Assembly: GCF_000337735.1 (NCBI RefSeq)
Contig: NZ_AOHX01000026.1
Location: 131,159 to 195,158, forward strand
DNA length: 64,000 nt
Direction of reading: 5' to 3'
DNA from: Natronorubrum sulfidifaciens JCM 14089
GTDB lineage: Archaea; Halobacteriota; Halobacteria; Halobacteriales; Natrialbaceae
Position numbers and translations under genes: made by a program. Below, piece by piece: positions 55,232 to 64,000 of the stretch (position 1 is the stretch's first letter; each line of letters opens with the position of its first letter). Under the pieces are notes generated by a model. That model worked only from the letters and a program-made list of their open reading frames with translations. It was not told where the DNA came from and searched no databases.

Positions 55232-56845
55232 ATGGAAGTCCCGCTCCTCGTAACCGATTTCCTTGACCGAGCGCGCAAGTACTACGGCGACGAAGAAGCG
55301 ATCGTTGCGACGACAGGCGAACGGTTCACCTACGACGAGTTCGGCGACCGGGCCGACCGACTCTCCGCAGTGTTGCAAGAGCGGGGCATCGAAAAGGGTG
55401 ACCGCGTCGCAGTGCTCGACCCCAACACGCACTACCACCTCGAGTCGGCGTACGGGATCATGCAACTCGGTGCGATCCACGCGCCGCTGAACTACCGGCT
55501 GACGCCCGAGGACTACGAGTACATGCTCAACGACGCCGGCGTCACGGCCGTGATCGCCGACTACGAGTACGCCGACAAGATCGAAGCGATTCGCGACGAG
55601 GTCCCCACCGAGACGTTCATCACGAACGACGCCGACGCCGTCGAGGGTGAGTGGGAAGACTTCGACGCACTCATCGAGGACGCCGAACCCGACTACGAGC
55701 GCCCGGAGATGAGCGAGGACGACGTCATCACGATCAACTACACCTCAGGGACGACCGGCGACCCGAAAGGCGTCATGCGAACCCACCGCACCGAGTCGCT
55801 ACACGCCCAGCTCGTCACGATCCACCACGAGATCACCGACGACGACATCTACCTCTGGACGCTCCCGATGTTCCACGTCAACGGCTGGGGCCACATCTAC
55901 GCCATCACGGGCATGGGCGCGAAACACGTCTGTACCCGCGGCGTCGACGCCGGACAGATCTTCACCGACATCGCCACCGAAGACGTCTCGTTCCTCTGTT
56001 GTGCCCCGACAGTGCTCAGCCTGCTCGAGGAGTACCGCGAGGAGAACGACGTCGAACTGACGGGCGACAACCCAATGCGAGTCACCGCAGCCGGCGCGGC
56101 ACCGCCGGAAAGCATCATCGAAACCGTCGAAGAAGAGTTCGGCTGGCACTTCCGCCAGCTCTACGGCGCGACCGAGACCGGCCCGCTCATCGGCACCTCC
56201 GCGACTCGACGCCTCATCGACGAGGACAGCGAGCGCCGCTTCGCGCTCAAAAAGCGTCAGGGGATTGCCCCGCTGGCGACCCAGGTCGAAGTCGTCGACG
56301 ACGAGGGCAACGAGGTTCCGTGGGACGACGAAACCATCGGCGAGATCCTCGTCCGTGGCAACCAGGTCATGGAAGGCTACTGGGAGAAACCCGAGGAGAC
56401 CGACGAAGCGTTCAACGACAAACGTGAGGGCTGGTTCCACACCGGCGACCTGGCCGTTGTCAACGACGACGGCATGATCGCCATCCAGGACCGCGAGAAG
56501 GACATCATCATCTCCGGTGGCGAGAACATCTCGAGCATCGAACTCGAGGACACGCTGTTCGACCACGACGCCGTTTCTGACGTCGCCGTCATCCCAGCAC
56601 CGAGCGAGAAGTGGGGCGAGACGCCGAAGGCGTTCGTCGTGCCGTCGAACGACGATCCCGAGAACCCACCGATCTCCCCGGACGAACTGACGGCGTTTAC
56701 CCGTGAGAAACTCGCCGGCTACAAGGTCGTCCACCGCGTCGAGTTCGTCGACGAACTGCCCAAGACGGCGACGGGCAAGATCCAGAAGTACGAACTCCGC
56801 GAGGAGGAGTGGGACGAAGAAGACAGCATGGTCGGCCAGGGATAA
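55232..56845 (+). CDS. Acyl-CoA synthetase (AMP-forming, long-chain-type)
   Basis: Activates a fatty or aromatic acid with ATP and CoA. The 537-aa protein has the P-loop TSGTTGDPKG (171-180), GATETGP (YGATETGPLIGT), the hinge region DLAVVNDDGMIAIQDREKD and the catalytic Lys near 516 in TATGKIQKYEL. Medium- or long-chain acids are likely, but specificity is not visible. A single gene with a possible operator on its TATA box. Confidence 0.92.
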   Translation: MEVPLLVTDFLDRARKYYGDEEAIVATTGERFTYDEFGDRADRLSAVLQERGIEKGDRVAVLDPNTHYHLESAYGIMQLGAIHAPLNYRLTPEDYEYMLNDAGVTAVIADYEYADKIEAIRDEVPTETFITNDADAVEGEWEDFDALIEDAEPDYERPEMSEDDVITINYTSGTTGDPKGVMRTHRTESLHAQLVTIHHEITDDDIYLWTLPMFHVNGWGHIYAITGMGAKHVCTRGVDAGQIFTDIATEDVSFLCCAPTVLSLLEEYREENDVELTGDNPMRVTAAGAAPPESIIETVEEEFGWHFRQLYGATETGPLIGTSATRRLIDEDSERRFALKKRQGIAPLATQVEVVDDEGNEVPWDDETIGEILVRGNQVMEGYWEKPEETDEAFNDKREGWFHTGDLAVVNDDGMIAIQDREKDIIISGGENISSIELEDTLFDHDAVSDVAVIPAPSEKWGETPKAFVVPSNDDPENPPISPDELTAFTREKLAGYKVVHRVEFVDELPKTATGKIQKYELREEEWDEEDSMVGQG

Positions 56846-57415
56846 CGCCACAGCCGAACGAGTCAGGACGGCCGCTCAGTTGGCCGTCGAATCGCCGCCG
56901 TCGGTAACTGCCGTCCGTTTTTTACCGCGACCGTCGCTGCGTCGCTCGAGCGTATCCCACGGTGCAAGACTGGAAACGCGTCCGATAGCCGATAGACGAC
57001 GCCGACACCCGTGCGTATCGAACACCACTGAGACGGAGTGCTGGTGTCACTGCCGATCACCGACCTCGCCGCCTATCTCGGGATCGCAGACCGTCTGAGA
57101 CACTCACCGCAGGACGATCGTGTGCGCTCTCCGGTAACGCGACGGGGCAACCCCCTCTCGAGTGACCTGTGATGATCGGTACGTGCTCGCGTTCAGCGAC
57201 AGCACAGCAGACTGTTTCGACGCCGCCGATTTTGATATCGCAGTATGGAATTTATCTCGGTGCAGTACCGCCGCGTGAGTGTCGGCACACAGCGCCGACA
57301 GCCCTGCGTCTGAGCAAACCGAGACGGATACACTCGAGCACCGTGTCACGGCCCGACACTGACCCACCAACGACGGGGTCACGACGTTTTTACGTATCCA
57401 CCAGCTATCCGTGGT
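56846..57415. other. Intergenic region with palindromic repeat
   Basis: About 570 bp without a credible gene. It holds repeat copy C (57030-57099) and a more degenerate related stretch at about 57190-57310. The rio2 TATA-like TTTTTACGTAT lies at 57386-57396. Confidence 0.5.
57030..57099. repeat. Intergenic palindromic repeat, copy C
   Basis: GAGACGGAGTGCTGGTGTCA ... CAGACCGTCTGAG. It shares GATCACCGACC with copy B and CGACCTCGCCGCC with copy A, with ends that are near inverted repeats of each other. Confidence 0.6.
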
Positions 57416-58327
57416 ATGGTGCGGAACGTCGCCGGATTACTTCCGGAACTCGAGGCCGAAGACTTCTATCTCCTTTCGGGGGTCGAACAGGGGATGCGCT
57501 TTTCGGAGTGGGTCCAGCGGGAGAAACTCCCGAAGTTCTCCGGCCTGACCGAAGAGGAGGTCGACTACCGACTCGAGCGCTGTCTCAAGCGCGGGTTAGT
57601 CGAAAAGAAAACGATCCAGTACGAGGGGTACACCCTCCAGTTCGAGGGGTACGACGTCCTCGCGTTGCGAGCACTCGTCGAGCAGGACACGATCAGCGAG
57701 TTCGGCTCGCCGCTGGGTGTCGGCAAGGAGAGTGACGTCTACGAGGTCCGATCCTACAAGCCACTCGCACTGAAGTACCACCGTGAAGGCTATACGAACT
57801 TCCGGGAAGTCCACAAAGAACGCGATTACACGTCGGACAACGAGCACGTCTCTTGGATGTACACCGCCCGAAAAGCCGCCGAGCGGGAGTACGACATCCT
57901 CGAGGCGCTGTATCCGGACGTCTCGGTTCCGCGGCCGATCGGTCAGAATCGCCACGTCATCGTCATGGAGAAGATGGACGGCGTCGAGCTCTCACAGACG
58001 AGACTCACGGACGATCAGGTCCTCGGCGTTCTCGATTTGTTGCTCGAGGAGATCGCACTCGCCTACGAGACCGGCTACGTCCACGCCGACATGAGCGAGT
58101 ACAACGTCTTCGTCAGCGAGGACGGCGTGAAGATTTTCGACTGGCCGCAGGCGATTCCGACGGATCACGAGAACGCGACCGAGTTCCTCCGACGAGACCT
58201 GACGAACGCGCTGGGGTATTTCCGTCGGAAGTACCCCCAGCACGTTCCGGACGAGATCAACAGCGAGGAGTTGGCTGTCGAGATCGAAACGGGTTCGTTC
58301 GAGAGCGTCACCGGCGGCCGCTCATAA
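57416..58327 (+). CDS. rio2: RIO-type atypical protein kinase Rio2
   Basis: Atypical Ser/Thr kinase/ATPase acting in small-subunit ribosome maturation. The 303-aa protein has the N-terminal winged helix of Rio2 (about 1-85), the P-loop-like GVGKESDVYEV (about 101-111), the catalytic HADMSEYNVFV and the metal-binding Asp in IFDWPQ. Length and domain order match archaeal Rio2. It stands alone on the plus strand. Confidence 0.94.
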   Translation: MVRNVAGLLPELEAEDFYLLSGVEQGMRFSEWVQREKLPKFSGLTEEEVDYRLERCLKRGLVEKKTIQYEGYTLQFEGYDVLALRALVEQDTISEFGSPLGVGKESDVYEVRSYKPLALKYHREGYTNFREVHKERDYTSDNEHVSWMYTARKAAEREYDILEALYPDVSVPRPIGQNRHVIVMEKMDGVELSQTRLTDDQVLGVLDLLLEEIALAYETGYVHADMSEYNVFVSEDGVKIFDWPQAIPTDHENATEFLRRDLTNALGYFRRKYPQHVPDEINSEELAVEIETGSFESVTGGRS

Positions 58328-58608
58328 CGGGACGCGGTCGAAGCGCAGTTCCGCGGTTGTGATCGCAGAAACGGCGACGACGGCAGTTTCGGGTCCTGTG
58401 TCCTGTTCTTTTGGTAGCGTTCCGCTTCGAAATTCTTTTGATAAATCATATACTGCAATATGAAATAGTCGTGTTCGTTCGATTCGAGCAGTGTTCATCC
58501 ACGGTGTCAAGACGGCTTGGCGGACGACACTGACGATTGCCCTCTGGAGAGAGTCACGATTACCGACGGATGGTGGCATTGATTCCGCTCGCGCCCGTAG
58601 TTCAAATC

Positions 58609-59142
58609 ATGAATGAGAAAACCACGCACAGTCTCGACAGTGTCGGTATCTGGGGTGGTGGATTCACCGGTGGACTGGTCGGCGGTATCGCCATGGGGCT
58701 GGTCCTCCATCTCGGAGCGAACCAGATCGAACTGCTCGGTGGACTCGTTCCCGGCGCCGGGACAGCAGCCGCGGTCGGCTGGACGTTTCACCTCATCATC
58801 AGCGTCCTGTTCGGGCTGGTGTTTGCAACCCTCGTCTCGAGAGGGGCAGTCCAGGAGCTGGTGGAGACGTTCATCGACTACGTGATCGTCGGGCTGGCGT
58901 TCGGCGCGCTCATCGGGCTCTTCGCCGGCGGTGTCCTCTTCCCAGTGGCGATGGCTGGCGCGGGGGTGGAGACGCTGCCCCTCCCGTTCTTGCCCATTCC
59001 CGGGATGGCTGGAGAGCTGGTTAGCGCACTGCTGTTCGCGCTTGGGCATCTCGTCTACGGGTTAGTGCTGGGTGCCGTCTTCGCCGCGATCAACGGCATC
59101 ACGCCGGGAGTCGTCGAGAGACGGGTGCCACTCGAGCGATAG
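58609..59142 (+). CDS. Integral membrane protein of unknown function
   Basis: A 177-aa hydrophobic protein with about five membrane helices and many Gly (GGGFTGGLVGGIAMGLVLH). ATG 58609 is chosen; an in-frame earlier frame to 58537 is not protein-like. The glycine-rich spacing resembles small channel- or stress-type membrane proteins, but no family is firmly recognised. It lies before the L15e gene without overlap. Confidence 0.72.
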   Translation: MNEKTTHSLDSVGIWGGGFTGGLVGGIAMGLVLHLGANQIELLGGLVPGAGTAAAVGWTFHLIISVLFGLVFATLVSRGAVQELVETFIDYVIVGLAFGALIGLFAGGVLFPVAMAGAGVETLPLPFLPIPGMAGELVSALLFALGHLVYGLVLGAVFAAINGITPGVVERRVPLER

Positions 59143-59393
59143 TCCGTCGAGTCCACCCGTCCGTCACGCGATCGAGTACGGTCCCGTCCTCGAGCCAGCC
59201 ACGACACCGACCCGTCTGGTCCGGGAGTTCGAAGGCCTTATACTCGAGAGTTGGGTAGATGGTCGTAGACTCGCTGGGTCGCGGGCGTCAGCGGGCACCT
59301 GCGCAGCACGTCTCTGTGCTACAGGTCGGGATGTGATCCGCGGGGCATGGCCCCGGTCGGGATTGAACCAGAAAACGCCCGCGGGAACATACA

Positions 59394-59984
59394 ATGGCAA
59401 AAAGCTTCTATTCCCACATCAAGGACGCATGGAAAGACCCCGACGACGGTAAGCTCGGGGAGTTGCAGTGGCAGCGAAAGCAGGAATGGCGCAAGCAGGG
59501 TGCGATCGAACGGATCGAGCGCCCAACCCGCCTCGACAAGGCACGCGAACTCGGCTACAAAGCCAAACAGGGCATCGTCGTGGCCCGCGTGTCGGTCCGC
59601 AAAGGGACTGCCCGAAAAGAGCGCTTTACGGCCGGTCGCCGAACGAAGCGACAGGGTGTCAACCGTATCGGACGGCGCAAGAACATCCAGCGCATCGGTG
59701 AGGAGCGCGTCTCCCGGAAGTACCCCAACCTGCGCGTGCTCAACAGCTACTGGGTCGGGGAAGACGGCTCGCAGAAGTGGTTCGAAGTGATCCTCGTCGA
59801 TCCGAACCACCCCGCAATCGAGAACGACGACGACCTCAACTGGATCTGCGACAGCGCACACCAGAACCGCGCCTTCCGTGGCCTGACCAACGCAGGCAAG
59901 GCCAACCGTGGTCTCAACAACCGCGGCAAAGGTGCCGAAAAGGTCCGTCCGTCTAACAACGGCGGCCAAGGTCGCGCGAAGTAA
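59394..59984 (+). CDS. rpl15e: Ribosomal protein L15e
   Basis: Large-subunit ribosomal protein of archaea and eukaryotes. The 196-aa basic protein has the typical [14 protein letters not shown] start, [18 protein letters not shown] and [14 protein letters not shown]. Its high Lys/Arg content stands out among acidic neighbours, as expected of an rRNA-binding protein. Confidence 0.97.
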   Translation: MAKSFYSHIKDAWKDPDDGKLGELQWQRKQEWRKQGAIERIERPTRLDKARELGYKAKQGIVVARVSVRKGTARKERFTAGRRTKRQGVNRIGRRKNIQRIGEERVSRKYPNLRVLNSYWVGEDGSQKWFEVILVDPNHPAIENDDDLNWICDSAHQNRAFRGLTNAGKANRGLNNRGKGAEKVRPSNNGGQGRAK

Positions 59985-60143
59985 CTCCGGTCAAACGGGT
60001 TTCGAATCGATTTTCGCGATTCAAGATCCCCCTCGAGCGGTGTTGCCGGCGTCGAACCCACCGACCAGCTCCGAGGCCGGTCGGAACTGTCGACAGAGGG
60101 ACAGCCGGAGGCTTATTTTGATGGGTGCTGTACATCGTCACGC

Positions 60144-60578
60144 ATGGTCAACCACGTTCTCGTCCCGGTAGACAGTTCGGAACACTCGATGGATGCACTC
60201 GAGTTCGCGTGCACGGAGCACGGTGATGCCACGGTCACGGCACTCCACGTCGTCGATCCCGGCGACTTCTATGGCTCGACGGGGATCGAAGGCGGCGCGA
60301 TGACGAACTACGAGGAGATTCAGAAACACCACGAGACTCGAGCCGAGGAGTTGCTCGAGCAGGCACGCAGACAGGCTGCAGACTACGGCGTCGAGATCGA
60401 GACGGACCACGTCATCGGCGGAATTTCGCGCTCGATCGTCGACTACGCCGACGACCACGACGTCGATCACATTGCGATCGGCAGCCACGGTCGAACGGGT
60501 GCGAGTCGTATCCTCCTCGGCAGCGTCGCCGAGAAGGTGGCCCGTCGCTCTCCGGTCCCGGTGACGATCGTTCGGTGA
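60144..60578 (+). CDS. Universal stress protein (UspA family)
   Basis: A 144-aa UspA-fold protein, MVNHVLVPVDSSEHSMDALE. The nucleotide-binding signature GSHGRTGASRILLGSVAE (about 114-131) fits the ATP-binding subgroup. It probably modulates stress survival through ATP binding. Single gene. Confidence 0.93.
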   Translation: MVNHVLVPVDSSEHSMDALEFACTEHGDATVTALHVVDPGDFYGSTGIEGGAMTNYEEIQKHHETRAEELLEQARRQAADYGVEIETDHVIGGISRSIVDYADDHDVDHIAIGSHGRTGASRILLGSVAEKVARRSPVPVTIVR

Positions 60579-60679
60579 TCACACCGGTCGACAGCTGTTC
60601 TCGAGCGCTATCCGTGTGTATGTTTCTCACAGTGACGCACATACGAACGATTAGGAACGGTCCCGCCATCGTGGCGAGT

Positions 60680-61108
60680 ATGTCCGACGGCAAGACACAC
60701 GTGGCGCTCGTCTGCGTCCAGAACGCCGGCCGAAGTCAGATGGCAACCGCCTACGCCGAACGCGAACGCGAGATTCGCGGGCTCACCGACGACGTAGTGA
60801 TCCACTCCGGTGGGACACATCCCGCCGATGCCGTCCACGACGTCGTCCGCGAGGCGATGGCCGACGTCGGAATCGACCTCTCCGGTCGCAAACCACAGGC
60901 AATCGCCACGGAGACCCTCGAGAACTGTGACTACGTCGCAACAATGGGGTGTTCGACACTCGAACTCGAGGCCGACACCGACGTCCGCGATTGGGACTTG
61001 CCGGACCCACACGGACGGGACAGCGAGACGGTTCGAGAGATCCGTGACGACGTGAACGCGCGGGTCGAGGCGCTGTTCGACGAAATCGAGTCGGCGCGAG
61101 CCGACTGA
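60680..61108 (+). CDS. Low-molecular-weight phosphatase/arsenate reductase-like protein
   Basis: A 142-aa LMW-PTP fold protein. The P-loop C-x5-R-S is CVQNAGRS (C12, R18) and the general-acid Asp is in DLPDPHG. It could be a phosphatase or a thioredoxin-type arsenate reductase (ArsC). No ars genes are adjacent. ATG 60680 (MSDGKTHVALVC) is chosen over an upstream frame that is not protein-like. Confidence 0.88.
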   Translation: MSDGKTHVALVCVQNAGRSQMATAYAEREREIRGLTDDVVIHSGGTHPADAVHDVVREAMADVGIDLSGRKPQAIATETLENCDYVATMGCSTLELEADTDVRDWDLPDPHGRDSETVREIRDDVNARVEALFDEIESARAD

Positions 61109-61174
61109 GAAACTGCAAAAAACGGCAGCGCGCGACCGCGTGGTTATGAAACTGCGGGCTCGAGTTGCGGCGGC

Positions 61175-61624
61175 TTAGGCCGAGACGGTGTGGCTCTCCC
61201 GTTCGGACTCCGAAGAGCGCATGTCCAGATCGGCCCGGAGCGCCTCAATAGCGTCTTCGGGGTCCGTCTCGGAGTCGAAGACTCGATCGAAGCCCATCTC
61301 CCGGAAGAATCGCCGAGTTTCCTCGAAGTCGTCCTGTCCGACGGCGAGGTTGCCGCCGATATAGGTCGTGACGTCCTCGAGGCCAGCGTCGATGATCTTC
61401 TGGTGGAAGCCCTCACAGTCCTGTTTCGCGTGACCGTAGAGGGAGGAAACGAGTACAGCCTCGGCGTCGTGAGCCGTTGCGGCGTCGACGAACTCTTCCT
61501 GGGAGCTTTGGACTCCAAGGTTGATAACGTCGAAGCCGGCTGCCTCAAACGCCTGTTCCAGGATGGTGATCCCGACGACGTGTGCGTCGGAGCCGATCAC
61601 GCCGAGGATGACTGTCTTCGTCAT
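61175..61624 (-). CDS. glmS: Methylaspartate (glutamate) mutase small subunit, B12-binding
   Basis: Cobalamin-binding subunit of glutamate mutase, which rearranges glutamate and 3-methylaspartate in the haloarchaeal methylaspartate cycle. The 149-aa protein has the D-x-H-x-x-G motif (D13-A-H-V-V-G18) whose His ligates cobalt, then SSLYGHA and GGNLAVG. ATG 61624 lies about 28 bp below a TATA-like TTTATG. The large subunit gene glmE is usually next to it but is not here. Confidence 0.92.
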   Translation of the reverse strand: MTKTVILGVIGSDAHVVGITILEQAFEAAGFDVINLGVQSSQEEFVDAATAHDAEAVLVSSLYGHAKQDCEGFHQKIIDAGLEDVTTYIGGNLAVGQDDFEETRRFFREMGFDRVFDSETDPEDAIEALRADLDMRSSESERESHTVSA

Positions 61625-61915
61625 GGTCGTACCTCCACCAACAGGGGGGAGCACCATAAACCTAATGATTAATAATGTGGCAGTGTTTCACATGGTCTTT
61701 CATCCAGAATTTCGCAAGTCCGTGCCAGTCGACGGCAGATAGTCGCTACTGGCCATCACCGGAAACCCGTACACGACAGCTGTACGATGGGTGTCTGCCC
61801 CGTTTCAGTCGTTGCGCCCGCTGCTCGAGTCGAACTGAGAACGGCTGCTGTCTCGTCATCGTGGGCGGCGGGCCGTGCCGACAGCAGTCCATCTGAGAGA
61901 ACGCGTGTCGAACGA
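61625..61915. other. Intergenic region with palindromic repeat copy D
   Basis: About 290 bp without a gene. It contains the glmS promoter near 61650 and repeat copy D. Confidence 0.5.
61837..61897. repeat. Intergenic palindromic repeat, copy D
   Basis: GAGAACGGCTGCTGTC ... GACAGCAGTCCATCTGAG, with CTGCTGTC/GACAGCAG as perfect 8-bp arms (61845-61887). Ends match the other copies less exactly, and it lies between a minus-strand regulator's end and glmS. Confidence 0.45.
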
Positions 61916-62626
61916 TCAGACGGTCGTCAGCGCGCCGACCGGCGCATCGGTGTGGTTTCGAGCCCGTTCGATGCCGTCCTCGCCAGCGGCGATGAGGGCA
62001 AAGACGCCAGCGACGTCCGCATCAGCAGTATCGGCAATATCGAGCAGGAGTTCCTGCGTTTCACCCGAGCGGATGAGGTCGTCGACGACGAGTACCGACT
62101 CGCCGGCATCGATAGCCGATCGGGGGAGATAGTAAGTGAGTTCGATTCCGGACTGCAGTCGTTCACGCGCCTCAATGAACTCCTCGACGGCGGTCTCTTT
62201 GCGTTTTTTGGCGTAGGCACACCGCGTCCCGTAGTAACTCGCGAGTGACGCGGCGAGGGTGATGCCGTCCGTCGCGGCGGTCAGTACCACGTCGGGCCGG
62301 TCGAAGTCGAAGCCGTTCGCAACGACAGGGGCGACGAGGTCGAGAAACGGCTGGTCGAAGACGGTCGCGGAGTTGTCGACGTAGCCCTCTTCGTCGACGC
62401 GGATTCGCGACTCGAGTTCCTCGGCCAGCGCCTCCCGACCGAGATCCTCAACGACTTCGCGTGCGCGATCCGCGCCCGGAAGCACGTGGCCGTTGACGTA
62501 CCGATTGAGATCGCCCGCTGGGAGCGCCGTCGTCTCGGCGAGTTCGTCGTACGTTCGTGTCTCCTTTAACATCCGCAACACGTCGACGGCCCGCAGCTGG
62601 AGGGTCGCCTTCTCGGCTCTGTTCAT
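61916..62626 (-). CDS. HTH-PRTase regulator (PurR/GfcR-like phosphoribosyltransferase-fold protein)
   Basis: A 236-aa protein with an N-terminal HTH (about 1-60, MNRAEKATLQLRAVDVLRML ... LPAGDLNRYVNGHV) and a type I PRTase domain with the PRPP motif VLVVDDLIRSGET. This is the architecture of archaeal regulators such as GfcR that sense PRPP or a related metabolite. GfcR itself controls sugar catabolism; this paralogue's target is unknown. ATG 62626 is at leaderless distance from ATATCCA near 62655. Confidence 0.85.
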   Translation of the reverse strand: MNRAEKATLQLRAVDVLRMLKETRTYDELAETTALPAGDLNRYVNGHVLPGADRAREVVEDLGREALAEELESRIRVDEEGYVDNSATVFDQPFLDLVAPVVANGFDFDRPDVVLTAATDGITLAASLASYYGTRCAYAKKRKETAVEEFIEARERLQSGIELTYYLPRSAIDAGESVLVVDDLIRSGETQELLLDIADTADADVAGVFALIAAGEDGIERARNHTDAPVGALTTV

Positions 62627-62786
62627 ACAGGTATGCACGATTCCGCAACTATGGATATTTCGATTGTAGAAGTGAGTGAGATTACCACAAACATGGATCG
62701 ACCTCCGGGAGTAAAGACGAGACACTCACGAGCGTCGACAGCCACGGCACCGATCGAACGCGAAAAACGGGCTCGAGCGGTCGTAT

Positions 62787-63967
62787 TCAGTCCTGCAGGA
62801 AGTCCGGCTCCGTCCGCTGCTCGTCGCGTTCGGCCTCGAGATGGGCCTTGAACGCGTCGATTTCGACGTCGTACTCCTGATCCTCGAAGCGGTCACGGAC
62901 CGATATGTTGCCGTCGGCTTGCTCGTTGTCACCGACGATGATCTGGTAGGGCACGCGGTCGTCGTGGGCCGCACGGATCTTGCGCTCGAGCGTCGAGTCG
63001 CGGTCGTCGACCTCGACACGGAACTCGTCGAACTCGTTTGCGACCTGATGGGCGTAGCCGAGATTGTTATCCGAGATCGGCAGCACGCGGACCTGCTCGG
63101 GCGCGAGCCACAGTGGGAAGCGACCCTCGTAGTGCTCGATGAGCATCATAAAGAACCGCTCGTAGCTGCCATACAGCGCGCGGTGGATCATCACCGGCTC
63201 GTGTTCGTCGTTGTCCTCGCCCACGTAAGACAGATCGAACCGGTCGGGCATGTTGAAGTCCAGTTGGACCGTCGGGCCGTCCCACGAGCGCCCGATCGCG
63301 TCCTCGAACGCGAAGTCGATCTTCGGGCCGTAGAACGCGCCGTCGCCCTCCTCGAGTTCGTAGTCGAGGTTGCGCTTCTCGAGGACGTTCTCGAGTTGCT
63401 CCTCTGCGTGCTCCCAGATCTCGTCGCTGCCGACCGACTTCTCGGGCCGGGTGGCCAGTGCCATCTCGTACTCGAGGTCGAACGTCTCCAAGACGTCCGT
63501 GATCATGTCCATGATCTCCTCGACCTCGCGTTCGATCTGGTCGGGTCGGATGAACAGGTGGCCGTCGTCGATCGTAAACGCCCAGACTCGCGAGAGGCCC
63601 GACAGTTCGCCGCGCTGTTCTTTGCGGTAGACTTTCCCGTTTTCGGCGTAGCGGATCGGGAGGTCACGGTAGCTCCAAGACTGGTCCTGGAAGATGGCAG
63701 CGTGGCCGGGGCAGTTCATCGGCTTCAGGCCGAACTCGTCGTCGCCGACGTCGAAGATGAACATGTCGTCGGCGTAGTTCTCGTAGTGGCCCGATCGGTG
63801 CCAGAGGTCCGTCTTGAAGACGTGGGGCGTCTCGACGTAGTCGTAGCCGGCGTCTTTGTTCAGGTCTTCGACGAAGTCCTCGAGTTCTTTGAGCACCGTC
63901 TTCCCCGGCGGATGATACAGCGGCAGTCCGGGGCCGGTGACGTCCTGAATCGAGAACAGGTTCATCT
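62787..63967 (-). CDS. thrS: Threonyl-tRNA synthetase, catalytic and anticodon part (5' cut by adapter)
   Basis: C-terminal two thirds of threonyl-tRNA synthetase. Motif 2 is seen as [19 protein letters not shown], zinc ligands in MNCPGH and [14 protein letters not shown] (with motif 3), and the anticodon-binding domain follows. The TGS and editing domains are missing, so the Met at 63965 is internal. The gene is truncated by adapter sequence that starts at 63968, not by a biological break. Confidence 0.95.
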
Positions 63968-64000
63968 CTGTCTCTTATACACATCTCTGATGGCGCGAGG
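63968..64000. other. Nextera/Tn5 adapter sequence at contig end
   Basis: CTGTCTCTTATACACATCT (63968-63986) is the Tn5 mosaic end used in Nextera libraries. It is followed by CTGATGGCGCGAGG, the complement of a 454 primer-A-type tail. This is library artefact, not genome. Any reading frame running into it (for example a start MCIRD) is spurious. Confidence 0.97.

Noticed and set aside
59335..59393. Stretch GGGATTGAACC upstream of L15e that looks like part of a tRNA
   Set aside because: The T-stem does not pair and no other cloverleaf arms can be drawn.
63664..63984. Frame starting MCIRDR at the right end
   Set aside because: Its start lies in the Tn5 adapter; this N-terminus is a known adapter artefact and the frame is antiparallel noise within thrS.

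Overview
The window is haloarchaeal chromosome. The proteins are strongly acidic, most of the DNA is GC-rich, and many genes look leaderless, with a TATA box about 25-30 bp before the start codon. It carries archaeal markers: Trm5, diphthine synthase, aIF1A, aIF2-beta, L15e, Rio2, CobY and CbiZ. C50 (bacterioruberin) carotenoid genes and Bat-type regulators also point to Halobacteria. The gene set and short palindromic repeats suggest Natrialbales, but that rank is inference. The right end is a contig end: a Nextera/Tn5 mosaic-end sequence followed by a 454-A-type tail occupies 63968-64000, so the last gene (thrS) is cut by library adapter.

Regions. 1-7172 is a more AT-rich accessory island next to the 3' end of a tRNA-Thr(CGU) gene. 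It holds the end of a family B DNA polymerase, an overlapping small zinc-finger protein, a C2HC protein, a 1301-aa Eco57I/type IIG-like restriction-modification protein and two small ORFs. 7173-17253 is core DNA: tRNA-Thr, trm5, a Rieske protein, a metal ABC transporter with a DtxR-family regulator, dphB, a Tat lipoprotein with a deacetylase-like fold and a hydrolase. 17371-28639 is the leucine/isoleucine/valine locus on the minus strand (leuA-ilvB-ilvN-ilvC-orf-leuC-leuD-[two membrane genes]-leuB). 29054-31367 has an Lrp/TRASH regulator, a ferritin-like protein and aIF2-beta. 31504-37354 is a cobalamin nucleotide-loop and salvage operon (HAD-cbiB-cobS-cobY-cobT-cobD-cbiZ). 38376-40885 holds an FAH-family protein, a cysteine-cluster protein, aIF1A and an SDR enzyme. 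41044-47565 is the carotenoid locus (crtI/crtD-like, lyeJ, cruF, crtB, Bat-like regulator). 47691-63967 is mixed core: msrB, a second large Bat-like regulator, an IS200/IS605-like relic, lipoate ligase, acyl-CoA ligase, Rio2 kinase, L15e, UspA, an ArsC/LMW-PTP-like protein, the B12-binding subunit of methylaspartate mutase, a PRTase-type regulator and thrS.

How it works together. Three near-identical ATTAG-N6-CTAAT dyads tie the DtxR-type regulator to its own promoter, to the metal transporter operon and to an orphan site with no convincing gene. A near-perfect match to the Bat upstream activating sequence sits just upstream of the crtB TATA box and beside a Bat-like regulator gene, suggesting light- or oxygen-linked control of carotenoid synthesis. 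The cobalamin operon would supply the cofactor for B12 enzymes such as the methylaspartate mutase whose small subunit is encoded at 61175-61624.

Most unusual observations: PCNA-interaction-like C-termini on both the polymerase and its overlapping zinc-finger partner; an apparent G6 frameshift at the start of leuA; a palindromic repeat inserted in frame in both LeuD and the CrtI/CrtD protein; a family of at least five intergenic palindromes, three of them at or just after a gene's stop codon; and the orphan metal operator.
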